A stretch of 64,000 nucleotides of DNA from Caulochytrium protostelioides (GCA_003615045.1 ML014119.1:1-64000); one strand, 5' to 3'. Shown: positions 1-9,689, numbered from the stretch's first letter. Notes: generated from the sequence alone by a model not told the origin. Program-made: numbers and translations.

Positions 1-161
1 GCTTGACACACATCGTCTACTGTCTTTGCGGCAGGCGTGGCATGAACGACTCGGGCCATGGTGGTCATGAACGCAATGAAAACGATCAGCCACGCTTGCT
101 TCACCAGGCGTGAACCGGTAACGGTAGGTGACTTGCGCGATCGGGCCCTCGCGGAGGCCAT
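1..161 (-). CDS. N-terminus of a secreted or membrane-anchored protein, leaves left edge
   Basis: Read leftwards from an ATG whose complement lies at 159-161, this frame stays open to the window edge (53 codons). The start sits in a near-perfect Kozak context, GCCACCATGG. The peptide has a basic N-terminus rich in Arg, Lys and Ser, then a hydrophobic stretch (WLIVFIAFMTTM) at about residues 29-40, then a likely cleavage region ending VVHA before TPAAK. That is the layout of a signal peptide or signal anchor. Only the leader is visible, so the protein cannot be identified. The downstream part lies outside the window. Confidence 0.6.
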   Translation of the reverse strand, partial: MASARARSRKSPTVTGSRLVKQAWLIVFIAFMTTMARVVHATPAAKTVDDVCQ

Positions 162-729
162 GGTGGCCGGTGCAGTCGATGAAAGAAAAGAGATATAAGA
201 GAATAGAATCAAGGGCAAGACGAAAGAGACGGCTCAATCACAGACAGCCGGTAAGTTGGGGGGATTGAAGAGCGTCTGATATGATATTGGTTGAAAGAAG
301 CAACATGCTGTCGTCAGGGGACGACAGTTTAGCGGCTGTATTGCGTCTGTATTGCGAGATCGTGCATGCTGGCAAATGCCGCGGTTGAATAGGATATCGG
401 ATTCACATCGGATTCACAATATCCTCTCCCATATCTTTTTTTATATTCATTCACATGGATCCACTAGAGGGGTCCCCTAAAATGGCACGACCAGTGATCT
501 GCCATTGGCTTGATCCCTGCGCTGTGGGCGGCCAAGTCTAGTCACCTTCGTGTGACTGCAGCATCCATCCGGTTCCATCCGAGCACGTCGCTATCAAGTG
601 CCGGACGGCGGCACTGCCCGATCGGACTGTCTTTGGAAATGATTGGCATCACTGACACGGATGTGCGCCACATTTCAAGCGAGATACAAACGAGAAGTAT
701 AGCCGTCTTTGACAATTAAGAGCGCTAGT
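162..729. other. intergenic, no gene seen
   Basis: Upstream region of the leftward gene. No supported reading frame or RNA gene is seen. A short AT-rich patch at about 415-455 contains a T-run. The one moderately long open frame here (510-719) has no recognisable motif. Confidence 0.5.
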
Positions 730-1149
730 TTAACGCCGGATGATTCTTGAAAAACATAGATACTCTTCATTGAGACGACCTAAAATGAATGTCATGTCCT
801 CCTTGGTGTACCCCATGTGTCCCCCATAGAGGCAGTAGCGCATTCGGTTCTTCGATGAATAAGCTTGCCCGAGGTTGCGCCACAACGCCTTCGGTCTGAC
901 GGGTAAAGCCAGACGGTGTCCGATGTTCAACGCGGCATTGAGGTCGCGGTTCACAAACTTGCCGTTGGTGGACACACTACTGAGAAAACCTCGAACCACG
1001 GTCTGGCATTGACCGGGTTTCAGGACAACATTGGTCTGGGCATACACCCGGGTCCTAGGACCGCGACTGCCGTCGGGGCAGTCGGGTGGGTGCCCGCAGG
1101 GCTGGTGGCCAGATCCCCAGGATTGCGTCGACCCTCTATCGCGACGAGA
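730..1149 (-). mobile_element. Fanzor-type (eukaryotic TnpB-like) nuclease, C-terminal remnant
   Basis: The minus-strand frame is open from about 1149 to 730. It carries the motif FVNRDLNAALNI, followed by a segment with RP-K-ALW and then KNRMRYCLYGG. The RD-NAA-NI block is the C-terminal RuvC (third catalytic Asp) signature of TnpB and its eukaryotic Fanzor relatives, and the RP..L and RMR tail is how I recall the chytrid versions ending. The preceding GQCQTVVRGFLSS resembles the zinc-ribbon region, but the usual paired cysteines are mostly gone. The N-terminal and middle parts (WED, first RuvC blocks) are absent, since a stop lies at 1150-1152. The piece lies immediately 5' of the truncated HOP2. 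Family assignment rests on motif recognition only. Confidence 0.6.
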
Positions 1150-1204
1150 TCAGACGATGCAGAGATGCATCGATCGATGGAGGTTTACACAAAATGTGGT
1201 GTCG

Positions 1205-1693
1205 ATTGCGAGATCAAAAATGTACAAAACATGCTATGGCAAGCGGAGGGTCTACGTCGCGACGCAGGAGGAGCGGCCCAAGCCGTCTCGCACCGAGATC
1301 CAAGCCGACCTGCAGATTCCGCAGCCGAAGGAGGAAACGGCCGCTCTGCGCGACGATGTCGGGCGGCTGACGGAAGCCGTTACTAAATACCGGAGTATCT
1401 CCTCGCTGGGGGCGCTGGAGGCGCGCCGCGCCGCCCTTCAAGTGCAGGCCGTCGAGCTGCGGTCGCGGCTCGCGCCGCTCGAAGCGGGCCAGTCCCACGT
1501 GAGCGAGAAGGAGATCAAAGCAATCCGCAACCGGTGGACCGCGGCGCTGCGCCAGTGGCGTCTGCGCAAGAAGCTCTTCAAGGACGTGTGGTACACCATC
1601 ACCGAGAACATGCCCACCAAGCCCAAGCATCTGATGGAAGATCTGGAGATCGACACGGACGAAGCCGTGGGCGCCGTCATGCCGAAAACCTAG
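1205..1693 (+). pseudogene. HOP2/PSMC3IP (TBPIP), C-terminal part; 5' exons missing
   Basis: HOP2 pairs with MND1 to stimulate Dmc1/Rad51 strand exchange in meiosis. The visible frame starts within the end of the winged-helix domain (YGKRRVYVATQ, compare YGKQKIYFADQ in human). It runs through the coiled coil with its VSEKEIKAIRNRWTAALRQW segment and ends with the family hallmark: W..RKKLFKDVWYTI, then MEDLEIDTDEAVGAVMP before the stop at 1691-1693. About 155 residues of the usual 210-220 are present. The winged-helix start is not found anywhere in 160-1200, where a Fanzor remnant lies instead. The visible part is uninterrupted with very high GC at third positions, so loss is recent, or distant exons exist outside, or the assembly is misjoined here. 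Identification is strong; functional status is uncertain. Confidence 0.75.
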
Positions 1694-1733
1694 CCCTTGG
1701 AATGCTCTGATGCACAGGGTCTCGTATACGCTT

Positions 1734-2156
1734 CTATAACAAAAGAAAAGTCTCCACCAAGTCGAACCCCACCGCGGCGATGTGCTGCGCGGCGCTGCGT
1801 TCTGACGAGACGATGCGCCGAGGCCAGCCGGAGACGCGTGAGGACTCGCACAGATGCCACTGGCGCTCCAGGGCCCCGATGGCCTGGTCAATCGCCCGGA
1901 TCATCGACGAGTCCTGCGGGTTGGCGAGCATCGACAGCATCGCGCACGATGTGACTGACGCGCGATCGACCGCAACCTGTTCATCACCAACCTGCGGGGC
2001 GCTGCCGCAGAGGCGTCGCCGACGCCGTCGGTCCTCGCCGTGGTCGGCGCCGGCGTCGATGTCCGCGACGGCGACCGCGACGCAGCGGCGGCCATCGACG
2101 CCCACCGGGCGGCCATGCCCGTCACGGTGCGATCGCGCGGAGGGTTGTGAGTTGCC
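1734..2156. other. coding-like stretch of uncertain strand, unrecognised
   Basis: This stretch has high third-position GC in more than one frame. On the minus strand a frame continues from the prohibitin-like exon to a stop at 1734-1736 but loses any resemblance to prohibitin; its last part includes MIRAIDQAIGALERQW. On the plus strand another frame, 1959-2150, reads IDRNLFITNLRGAAAEA followed by VLAVVGAG. I cannot assign either. It may be a decayed or chimeric gene segment. Confidence 0.3.
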
Positions 2157-2246
2157 GTTGTAGAGACTGTACTGCACGCCTGAAACGACGATCGCGCAGG
2201 GTGCCGCCCAGCGGGCAATGGCCTCGAAAACACGCGACGACGACAT
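2157..2246 (-). pseudogene. prohibitin-1, first coding exon only
   Basis: Thirty codons starting at the ATG at 2246-2244 match the N-terminus of PHB1: VFEAIARWAAPCAIVVSGVQ then YSLYN, compare yeast LIDVITKVALPIGIIASGIQ then YSMYD. This is the mitochondrial inner-membrane anchor of the prohibitin ring complex. The match stops exactly where the family continues with the GGHRAVIFDRF block. That block and the rest of the SPFH domain are not found between here and the left edge. The next bases are GGCAACTC, so only a non-canonical GC donor could be argued. With HOP2 lying head-on just beyond, this looks like a 5' gene fragment at a rearrangement junction, or a misassembly. Confidence 0.55.
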
Positions 2247-2388
2247 GGCGTTGTAGTTTTAAGCAGCGGCGACAGCGATAACGGCGTCGGCAGAAGGTGG
2301 GACACGAAAAGAAAAAACGGGATGCGGCGGTAGCAACAGAGCTCTGCAGGATGAGACATATATAAGTGACGCAGTCATAGCCATCGAC

Positions 2389-5300
2389 TTAAGTTTGTTT
2401 GTTCTTAACAGTCTGCAGGAGCAGGTTCGTCACGGCCGTCTGGTTGGGCGGGTTGGTGGTCGTCGCGCCGAAGTAGCCGTACGGCGAGCTGCCGGCGAGG
2501 CTGCCGCCACTGCGAGCCGGCGTCACCTTGGGCGCCCCCGCATTAGCGGGCGCTGCTCCAGTGCCCACCGAACCCGTGGGGGCCAAGGGCGCGGCGACAG
2601 GGACCGGCGGGCCCGCGTAGCCGGGGCCCATGGGGGGCATGCTGGGCATCGCGTAGGACCCGCCCATCGGCGGCATCCCCGGGTGTGTCGGGTACATCAT
2701 CATCGCCGGCGGATAGGCGCTGTACGCGGGGCCCATGGGCGGCATCCCCTGCGGCATGACGGGCATCGCTTGCGGCAGCATGCTAACCTGGTGCGCGGGC
2801 ACGACCACGGGGCCGCTGGGCGCGGACGCGGTGGCCGCCGGTGCCGGCGGCGCGGACGCGGGCGTGGATTGCAAGAGCTTCTCAAGGCGCGTCCAGTGGT
2901 CAGAGCCCTTCGCGGGACCCTCGGCCTGGCCGGCAGCGCCGCGGCCTTCGGCACTAGGGTGAGCGTTCGGAGTCGGGCGGTTTTCACGCTTCTGCTTCTG
3001 CTTCTGACGCTGGGACAGCTTGGCGGGCGCGGCACCCTCGGGCGCGGTGGCGGCGGTGGCGGGCGGAGCAGCCCCCGACGCCGCGGGCTTCTTGTCCGCA
3101 TCCATCTTGGCCTTCGACTTGTTCTTGTTCTTAGGCTTAGGACTCGTCTTGGCAGACGCGGGTTTCGACCCCGTGGCCGAGGCGGGCGCCGTCGCGCCGT
3201 CCGGCTGGGCCGCCGCTTTCGGCTTCGGCTTGCGCTTGCTCTTGGACGGCTTGGCAGCCACCTCCTGCGAGGCACCAACGCTGCCGGCCGACGCGGCGGC
3301 GATACTCGGCGCCGCCGCCGCCGGCTTCGGCGGGGCCGCCGGCTTCTGGGCGATCGCGGACGGCTGCGTCGTCCATGCCGGCTTCGGGGCGAGAGCCGCG
3401 GGAGCTGGCGCAGGCGCGGGCGCAGGCATGTGGGTGGCGGGGCGAGGCGCAGTGGTCGCCAGCCCGCTGAGCAGCGTCTCCATGGCCACGTTGCCGCGCT
3501 GATTGAAGACCGACGTCGGCGTGGCGCTGGAGCCTGGACGACTCGTGGCGGCACTGCCGCCGCTAGCTTTGGCGTAAGAGACGCCCAGTGGGCGCGGAGG
3601 CGCCGGCGGCGGAGCACGGCCGGCGTGGCGAGGGGACGGCTGCGTGGCGATGGTGTATTGCGTGCGGCGATAACCACGGACGACGGGCGTCGGGCGGGGC
3701 CGCACGACGCTACCGCTTTCGAAGAGATCGGCGCTGGGTCCGATTTGGGCAAACGAGAGGTTGAGCACGACATGGGTGGGCAGGATGGCGCCGTGGAAGG
3801 GCGCGCAGCGGCTGTCGAGGTCGCTGCCGCCCATCGTCGGCGCATCCAGCAGGACGTGGATGACCTTGGCCTGGGTCGCGATGACGGTGCCGCGGGTGCC
3901 GACGACGAGCGGGCCTTCCGGCACGACCTTGACCACGCGGTCGCCGATCCTGAAGGTCTGCTTAGCCAGACGGAACACAGCTTGCTTGTAGCTCAGCAGG
4001 TGGGTCACCGGCACGTTCTTGATGGATTGCTTGGGTGCCGGAGCCGTGTCCTTCGGGACCTCCTTGGCGGCATCGTCGCGCCACATATCGATCTGAGTCT
4101 GGAGCTGCTGGATCTGCTCTTTGGAGAGCACGTCCGCTTCAACCGGGTTAGTCTCGAGCTTGTCGATCTTGTGTTGGCGCATGAAGCTGCTGATGGACAT
4201 CAGCTCATTAGGCCCGGACCCGTTCGGGAAGAGCTTGTCGTCCGACAGATAGCTGCTGTGAGGTACGTGATACAACGCGGCAAAGAGGTGCGGGAACTCC
4301 TCCATGTAGGTCGCAATGAGCTCGACCGCTTTGTTCGAGAACTCCCAGCCGGCATCGGTTTTGCGGGAGTAGCCGAGCACGCGGAGGCCACGGGCCTCGT
4401 ACTTGAGGCAAAGACCGATGTTGTAGCTCTTGTCAAGCTTTTTGCAGCGCACGTGGAAGCTCGAGGTGATGCGCGCGAGCACCGAGTTACTGATGCGGAG
4501 TTGGCGCGCCACCACGTGCGACGGGACGTAGGACCCGTCGTCCTGCATGGCCGTGATGATCTGGGGCAAGCGCTGGTTGACCAGCGCCTCGGAGAGGGTG
4601 GCGCCGGGGGGGATCACGAGGGCAACGTCGGCGGTTCCCGCATCGCTGTCAATGTGCTCGATGATGGCGTGCTTCCCGTAGTTCGATGCGGTGATCACAA
4701 AGGCGGCATCGCCCACCGGGAACAGCGACGTGAGGGGCATGGGCTTGGTCTCGAGGAAGCGGGGATCGGGGCGAGCGACCTCCGAGACGATCAGCTGCAC
4801 CGGTAGCGTGGTGGTGTCGTTCTCCCATTCCTTGCGCAGACTGCCGTCGGCCTTGATGCGCATGCCCTTGAGGAACTTTACGTGGACAAGGCAGTCGACC
4901 GGGCCCAGCTGCATGCCGTACTGCTTCTCATAAACGTACTTGACGCTGTTGATGTTTCGGTTGAAGTTGGACGCGGACGTCTGATCCGGCGCATCGCTGA
5001 ACACGTCCTTCTCGCCCTTCGCACGCGAGTACATGCTGTGCATGTCCTGGACCGCAGTCACCTTGCATTCACGCAGGAAGGGGAAGCGACCATAAACGTG
5101 CTTGCGCAACAGCACCTTGGCGACGGCCTCGGTGCTCATGCGCGTATAGGGCGAGTCAAGCTGGATCACCACACTGAGACTCGTGTTCTCGCGTTCAAAC
5201 ACGCGGAGCGACGCCATCTTGAGGCGCGCCACGTGCGGGATGTAGTCGAAGCTCGGAAAACCAGGCAGCATCTTGTTGCCCGTGAAGGTGCCCGGAATGA

Positions 5301-7560
5301 GGCCGAAACGCGGGTGCGCCAGCTTGCCGAGCGTATGGTGCTGCATGACACAGCGGCAGGGCCGCACGTCGGGGAAGTATTGAGGCGCCTTGTAGATGGG
5401 CAGCGTGCTTTCCATGTCGCAGCGGAACGAAAGCGCCGGGCCGTGGACGTTGCGCTGACGCTCGTCGTCCGTGAGCTTGTGGTACAAGGGCCGAATGGTC
5501 TGCAGCAGCAGCTTTGCATCGATGAAGGGGATCATCACGATGGCTTCCCACTCGGCTTTCCCCGGCTCGCGGACCTGCGCGAAGTGCTGCGGGTAGAAGT
5601 GGTGGATGGGGCTCTGCTCGGACGTCATGAGGTGGCGCAGCGGCTCGGGCACGAGGTTGCCGCTCGAGGCGGGCAGCACGGCCATCAGCTGCTCCAGTGG
5701 AAGGAAGGGCGCATCCGTTTCGTAGTGAAGCGTCAGCGCGGCGAGGTTGTTGATGGAGCACAGGCGCGGCGCATAGTGGTACGGGTAGAACCAGCTCCAC
5801 GAGGGGACGCCGCAGTAGTAATACTCAAGGACCCACTTGATGCCCGTCACGTAGTGCCGGATGACTTCGCGAATGTCGGCCTCGATCGAGTCTGCGGGGA
5901 ACTTGAACTTCGAAGCATAGTGGTTGAGCACCCATTTGCGCTCCTGGTCCTTCTTGTCAGCCGCGAACTGCGCGAGTCGGGCCTCTTCTTCGCGGATCGC
6001 CGCTTGCTCCGCGAGCGCGGCCGCTTCTTGGTTGGCTTTCTTGCTATCCGCCTGCGCGTCCTCGTCGTCCTCGTCGTCGTCCTCGTCGTCCAGGCCCATG
6101 CGCACGCGGTACTTGGACAGGGTGTGGTTGATCTGGGTCAGGGTCTCATCGTCGCTCAGATCATAGTCCGTCTCCCACGAGAGACGGACCGCCTCGTCCA
6201 TGTGTTTTGACGACTCGACGCGCACGGGGACCGTCTCGTAGACGATGCCGAGATCGACGGCGACTTCCATGAGGAACGCGCGGTCACGCGCGTGCAGCGA
6301 ATGCGGCGGGAACACTAGTTCCTGGTCCTGCGCGCGGTTCTGCACAAAGTGGGTCACGATATTGAGCACCTTACGCTGCGATTCGTCCAAGGCGCCAAGC
6401 ACAGTGCTCTTGTTGCGTTGCGACGACGACGAGGACCGCTCGCGGAACTCCTTCTCGTTCGCGAAAACGCTCTCCATCTGGGAGCCGAGCTCCTCCATGA
6501 ACTGCTCGTGGTCAACATTCGCCAAGCGAGCGACAAAGTTCTCGAAGTGATCGATGCTCAGCACACCGTTGTGGTGCAGGTACTGCTGCGTTTCCTGCAG
6601 GTAGTCGCTGTACGCGCGGAACAGAGTGTTGAACGCGCCTGTTACGATATCGAACCCAGGCAAATGCGGCAGGAAGTCGTTGCCGATGAGGAAGGACATT
6701 AAGATGACATCGTCGATGATGCGCTCGGGATCATACGTGTCGGGCAGCAGGGCCTGGAGGTGGGCGAACTCGCTGACGACGTACTCGCGGAACAGGGACA
6801 GATGCATCAGGAAGAACTTGGGCGGGCCCGGGATCGCGGGCGCGACCTGCTTGGACTTCGAGCGGGAGCCGAAGATGACTTCCTCGCGCAGCAGCGAGAA
6901 GTGCGGCTCGTGCGTCGTCAGGCCGAGAATGATCAGGTCCGCATCCAGACCATAGAGACAGTGGCGCTGATTCGGCTCGTAGCCGGGCTGGGCCTTGGCG
7001 TGGCGGATGTAGTCCATGATCTTGTGCTCGCCCTCGCCGGGCGTCTCGTGGCCCGAGAGGATCACCTTGACGCCGCGCCATAGCGCGTCCTCCGAGATCT
7101 TTTTGTGGATAAAGTACTGCAGCTGCTCGTGCAGACGCACCATGAACGGCGTTCCCGGGGTGATGCAGTTCGAGTCGAATGCGGGCTCCTTCGGGATGTC
7201 CTTACCCTGCTGGACGGCCTGCTTGATGGCAGCCTCGGCCTCCTTGGCCGAGCGGAAGCGGCGCGAGCGCTGCTGGTTCATCTTGGCACGCGGCGCAACG
7301 CCGTCGATGGCCATAAAGAAAACCTTCTTCGGGCGGATCGTCGCGAAAATGTGGTCGATGTACTGGAAAATCGCTAGGAAGATCTGCTCCTCTGTCAAGC
7401 GAAATGTGGCGTCCGCATCGTTCGGATGTGAGTTGGTATGCACGATCCCGTTCATGTCCAGATACAGGTTGTCGAATTCAGGAATCTGGTCGCTGTCGAT
7501 CACCTGGCTGATCAGCGGATACCGCTGGCTCATAAAGCGGAAGAACTTGGGAATCCCCAT
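2389..7560 (-). CDS. XRN1: 5'-3' exoribonuclease 1 (XRN1/KEM1)
   Basis: Cytoplasmic 5'-3' exonuclease that degrades decapped, 5'-monophosphorylated mRNA. The single uninterrupted frame of 1723 residues begins MGIPKFFRFMSQRYP, the invariant start of the family. Acidic active-site residues fall at the numbers known for fungal Xrn1: D35 (LDMNGIVH), D86 (AIDGVAPRAKMNQQR, with K93), E176 and E178 (HETPGEGEHK), D206 and D208 (GLDADLI); GNDFLPHLPGF follows. The second conserved region (GIKWVLEYYYCG, PSWSWFYPYHYAP) is at about 590-630, then the PAZ/KOW/winged-helix/SH3-like parts to about 1300. The last 400 residues are low complexity: Ala/Pro-rich, a Lys-rich patch (KSKRKPKPK) and a Pro/Met/Gly region with repeats such as MPPMGP. 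No intron is needed. The length exceeds yeast Xrn1 (1528) because of this tail. Confidence 0.97.
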   Translation of the reverse strand: MGIPKFFRFMSQRYPLISQVIDSDQIPEFDNLYLDMNGIVHTNSHPNDADATFRLTEEQIFLAIFQYIDHIFATIRPKKVFFMAIDGVAPRAKMNQQRSRRFRSAKEAEAAIKQAVQQGKDIPKEPAFDSNCITPGTPFMVRLHEQLQYFIHKKISEDALWRGVKVILSGHETPGEGEHKIMDYIRHAKAQPGYEPNQRHCLYGLDADLIILGLTTHEPHFSLLREEVIFGSRSKSKQVAPAIPGPPKFFLMHLSLFREYVVSEFAHLQALLPDTYDPERIIDDVILMSFLIGNDFLPHLPGFDIVTGAFNTLFRAYSDYLQETQQYLHHNGVLSIDHFENFVARLANVDHEQFMEELGSQMESVFANEKEFRERSSSSSQRNKSTVLGALDESQRKVLNIVTHFVQNRAQDQELVFPPHSLHARDRAFLMEVAVDLGIVYETVPVRVESSKHMDEAVRLSWETDYDLSDDETLTQINHTLSKYRVRMGLDDEDDDEDDEDAQADSKKANQEAAALAEQAAIREEEARLAQFAADKKDQERKWVLNHYASKFKFPADSIEADIREVIRHYVTGIKWVLEYYYCGVPSWSWFYPYHYAPRLCSINNLAALTLHYETDAPFLPLEQLMAVLPASSGNLVPEPLRHLMTSEQSPIHHFYPQHFAQVREPGKAEWEAIVMIPFIDAKLLLQTIRPLYHKLTDDERQRNVHGPALSFRCDMESTLPIYKAPQYFPDVRPCRCVMQHHTLGKLAHPRFGLIPGTFTGNKMLPGFPSFDYIPHVARLKMASLRVFERENTSLSVVIQLDSPYTRMSTEAVAKVLLRKHVYGRFPFLRECKVTAVQDMHSMYSRAKGEKDVFSDAPDQTSASNFNRNINSVKYVYEKQYGMQLGPVDCLVHVKFLKGMRIKADGSLRKEWENDTTTLPVQLIVSEVARPDPRFLETKPMPLTSLFPVGDAAFVITASNYGKHAIIEHIDSDAGTADVALVIPPGATLSEALVNQRLPQIITAMQDDGSYVPSHVVARQLRISNSVLARITSSFHVRCKKLDKSYNIGLCLKYEARGLRVLGYSRKTDAGWEFSNKAVELIATYMEEFPHLFAALYHVPHSSYLSDDKLFPNGSGPNELMSISSFMRQHKIDKLETNPVEADVLSKEQIQQLQTQIDMWRDDAAKEVPKDTAPAPKQSIKNVPVTHLLSYKQAVFRLAKQTFRIGDRVVKVVPEGPLVVGTRGTVIATQAKVIHVLLDAPTMGGSDLDSRCAPFHGAILPTHVVLNLSFAQIGPSADLFESGSVVRPRPTPVVRGYRRTQYTIATQPSPRHAGRAPPPAPPRPLGVSYAKASGGSAATSRPGSSATPTSVFNQRGNVAMETLLSGLATTAPRPATHMPAPAPAPAPAALAPKPAWTTQPSAIAQKPAAPPKPAAAAPSIAAASAGSVGASQEVAAKPSKSKRKPKPKAAAQPDGATAPASATGSKPASAKTSPKPKNKNKSKAKMDADKKPAASGAAPPATAATAPEGAAPAKLSQRQKQKQKRENRPTPNAHPSAEGRGAAGQAEGPAKGSDHWTRLEKLLQSTPASAPPAPAATASAPSGPVVVPAHQVSMLPQAMPVMPQGMPPMGPAYSAYPPAMMMYPTHPGMPPMGGSYAMPSMPPMGPGYAGPPVPVAAPLAPTGSVGTGAAPANAGAPKVTPARSGGSLAGSSPYGYFGATTTNPPNQTAVTNLLLQTVKNKQT

Positions 7561-8299
7561 GGTGCCTACAGGCGCGTTACGCGCCGGGGTGGAAATGCGG
7601 GGAAGGCGCAGTCAAGATGTAAAAAAACCAGAGACGCGTCACGCGCAATGAAGCGGTTGTCTGATGGGATCAACGACAGGAGGGAGGATCCAAGCCGAAG
7701 TCAATTCCAGACCCGTTTCCCTTTAGAGGGTACGACTCAGTATCAAAAGAAAAAAGAGAATCGAAGGCGAATGCCGATGGCTAAGCCGAAGACAACGGAT
7801 ATGGATACGGATACGGAAGGGAAAGGAGAGGATGGGTGAGTCCCAAGGGCGGAAAGCGCGTGAGGAGCCCAGTCAAGGAGCGGGAGGGGGGCCAGCAAGC
7901 GCTGACGAGCCATGCGTGCGTGCCACGTGGTCTCGCAGCGTCATGAGACAACCACGTCGCGATGAACATCAGCGAGCGGGCACCTTCGATAAAGACATCG
8001 AGGCAGTTCGACGCCTGTCAGACGTTCGCGCTCCGATGCGCATCGATGCAGCCTAGCGAGCCTCGCATGTGCCACGAGTCCGCCGCCGGTCCACCCGGTC
8101 CACCTGGTGGGCCGTGGTGGTGGTGGCGGCGGCCGAGGCCGAGGCCGAGAACCCCCCTTCCCCCCACCAATCCAGGGCCTCTTGCTCGGGGGGCGAGATG
8201 GCGGGCGGACGGCGGCCGCGGCGGGCGCATAACACGCGTGTCGCGACGCGTGGCCAAACGGCGGGCGTTACGGCATCGCTGTCTCTGTTGGGACTGAAC
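7561..8299. other. upstream region of XRN1, no gene seen
   Basis: GC-rich region between XRN1 and the low-complexity gene at 8300-8975. No frame has a recognisable motif. A purine-rich stretch lies at about 7735-7830. Confidence 0.4.
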
Positions 8300-8975
8300 G
8301 GGTCCAGACTCATGCCCATGCCCATACTCATGCCCATGCTCATGCCCATACCCATGCCTCGTTGTAGCCCATCGGCGCGCCCGTACCGGGCGACGAGTAC
8401 ATCATCGGAAAAGACGCGGCCGCGTATCTGCCGTATGGCAGCTAGGGCATGCCTAATGGAGGGCCGATCAGATGCGCGCCAAGCGGCGGGCCCATGCCGC
8501 TACTGCTGCTGCCGCTGCCGCCATGGCCGCCGTTTGCAGTGCTGTTGTCGTTGCCGGCACCATGGCTAGAACCGTTGGCATGGCCGCTGACGCCCAGACT
8601 GATGCCGCGGTCGCCGACCTGCATGGGCGACGCCGTGCCGTGGGACCACTCGCTCGAGACGTCGCTGCCCGGGCGCGAAGGTCCATGGACGCCGCTGCGT
8701 TCCATGCTGCTGGCGCCGGTGTCCGAGTACGCGCTGGACGGCGCGTAGCCCATTATGGGGTAAAGGCCGCGGTGGGCCGCGTGCGGCATGTATGCCGCGA
8801 GCCTGGCGGGGCTCAGTCCGGCTGGAAGCCCGTGCCGCGGCGCGGCGCCGCCGGGTGACGGCATGGAGTAGTAGTGGTGGTTCTCGACCAGCGGCCTGCC
8901 CGCGGCTGGCGGGACCCCTGGGAAGGCGAAGAACGGGCCGCTGGGCGGGACGGAACCGCCGTGGCCATGCGTCAT
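8300..8975 (-). pseudogene. low-complexity Gly/Ser/Pro/Met-rich protein gene with in-frame stop
   Basis: From the ATG at 8975 a frame of 177 codons runs to a TAG at 8442-8444. It is rich in Gly, Ser, Pro and His (SGHANGSSHGAGND, GGSGSSSSGMGPPLG) and has G/C-ending codons like real genes here. Directly after the TAG the same frame continues with protein-like sequence, LPYGRYAAASFPMMYSSP then GTGAPMGYN. A one-step frame change then joins a Met-Gly run (8311-8358, alternating MGMGMS) followed by SLDPFSPNRD. So the original protein probably extended to about 8290 or beyond, and this copy carries a stop and a frameshift. Alternatives are an unseen intron, stop read-through or sequence error. No domain is recognised; it resembles the disordered tail of a regulatory protein. 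Confidence 0.45.
8311..8358. repeat. (CATGCC/CATACC)n hexanucleotide microsatellite
   Basis: Eight tandem copies of a 6-bp unit CATGCC with variants CATACT, CATGCT and CATACC. On the minus strand it encodes Met-Gly/Met-Ser repeats in the frame of the adjacent low-complexity gene. Confidence 0.85.
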
Positions 8976-9689
8976 AAGCTCGATACATGTCCATACAACA
9001 ATGCTTCAGGCAGATGCTGGCAAAATTAAAATAGACGAGAAGAACCTTAGCATCTTAACTGTTAACAATAAGAGAATGATTATTGTGAGACAGTTTATTT
9101 GGGATGAACTCCTGTTAAAAAAGTAACGCAGGACTACTAAGTTTATACCGTACACGTGCCACGCACACACCCTCACACCTTCGGAAGGCTCAGCCCCGCC
9201 CTTACCCGGGGTGCATCGTCGGGGTACAAAAAAAGAAAATAACATATAACATATAACATATAACATAATTCAAAATAACAAATAACAAAAATGAGTCACC
9301 TGGTCGAATACCGATGACGATCCACGACGATGCTAGACGCCCGCCAACGGAAAATGAGGCGCGGTATGACGCGGTATGGCCACGTGCCGACTCCAGGGGC
9401 ATGTGAGTCATCGATCTCCCAAGCTCGCAGGGGCCCTACGACGACATAGACGCCACGTCATCTCATGCGGCACGCATGACGCCCCCACGCGGTGCGAGCT
9501 TGATATCGCTCATGGGTCTCGCCACCATACCATGGATCTATTATCGTGGGAGCTCTGGACCCTGCCCCTCGGTCAACCGATCGGCCGGTTGAGCGGGCGG
9601 GCGGGGACGGGGATGGGTGTCGTTGGGACTTTTATTGATCGCACGTCGCACCCTCCCATCGCACGTGGCCCACGCCCATACCGTTCGAC
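8976..9689. other. intergenic with AT-rich patch and microsatellite
   Basis: About 9000-9300 is clearly AT-richer than its surroundings and includes a TATAACA-type tandem repeat at 9238-9290. No gene is seen. The rest is 3' flank of the leftward gene at 9690. Confidence 0.4.
9238..9290. repeat. (ATATAAC)n / (AATAAC)n microsatellite
   Basis: Tandem ATATAAC units, about four, decay into AAATAAC units. It is an AT-only-plus-C repeat in a GC-rich genome, in non-coding DNA. Confidence 0.8.

Noticed and set aside
2395-4806. 803-codon open frame on the + strand opposite XRN1 (and others at 4882-6210)
   Set aside because: Antisense shadow of a GC-rich gene: Arg-rich, no motif, while the opposite strand has full-length XRN1.
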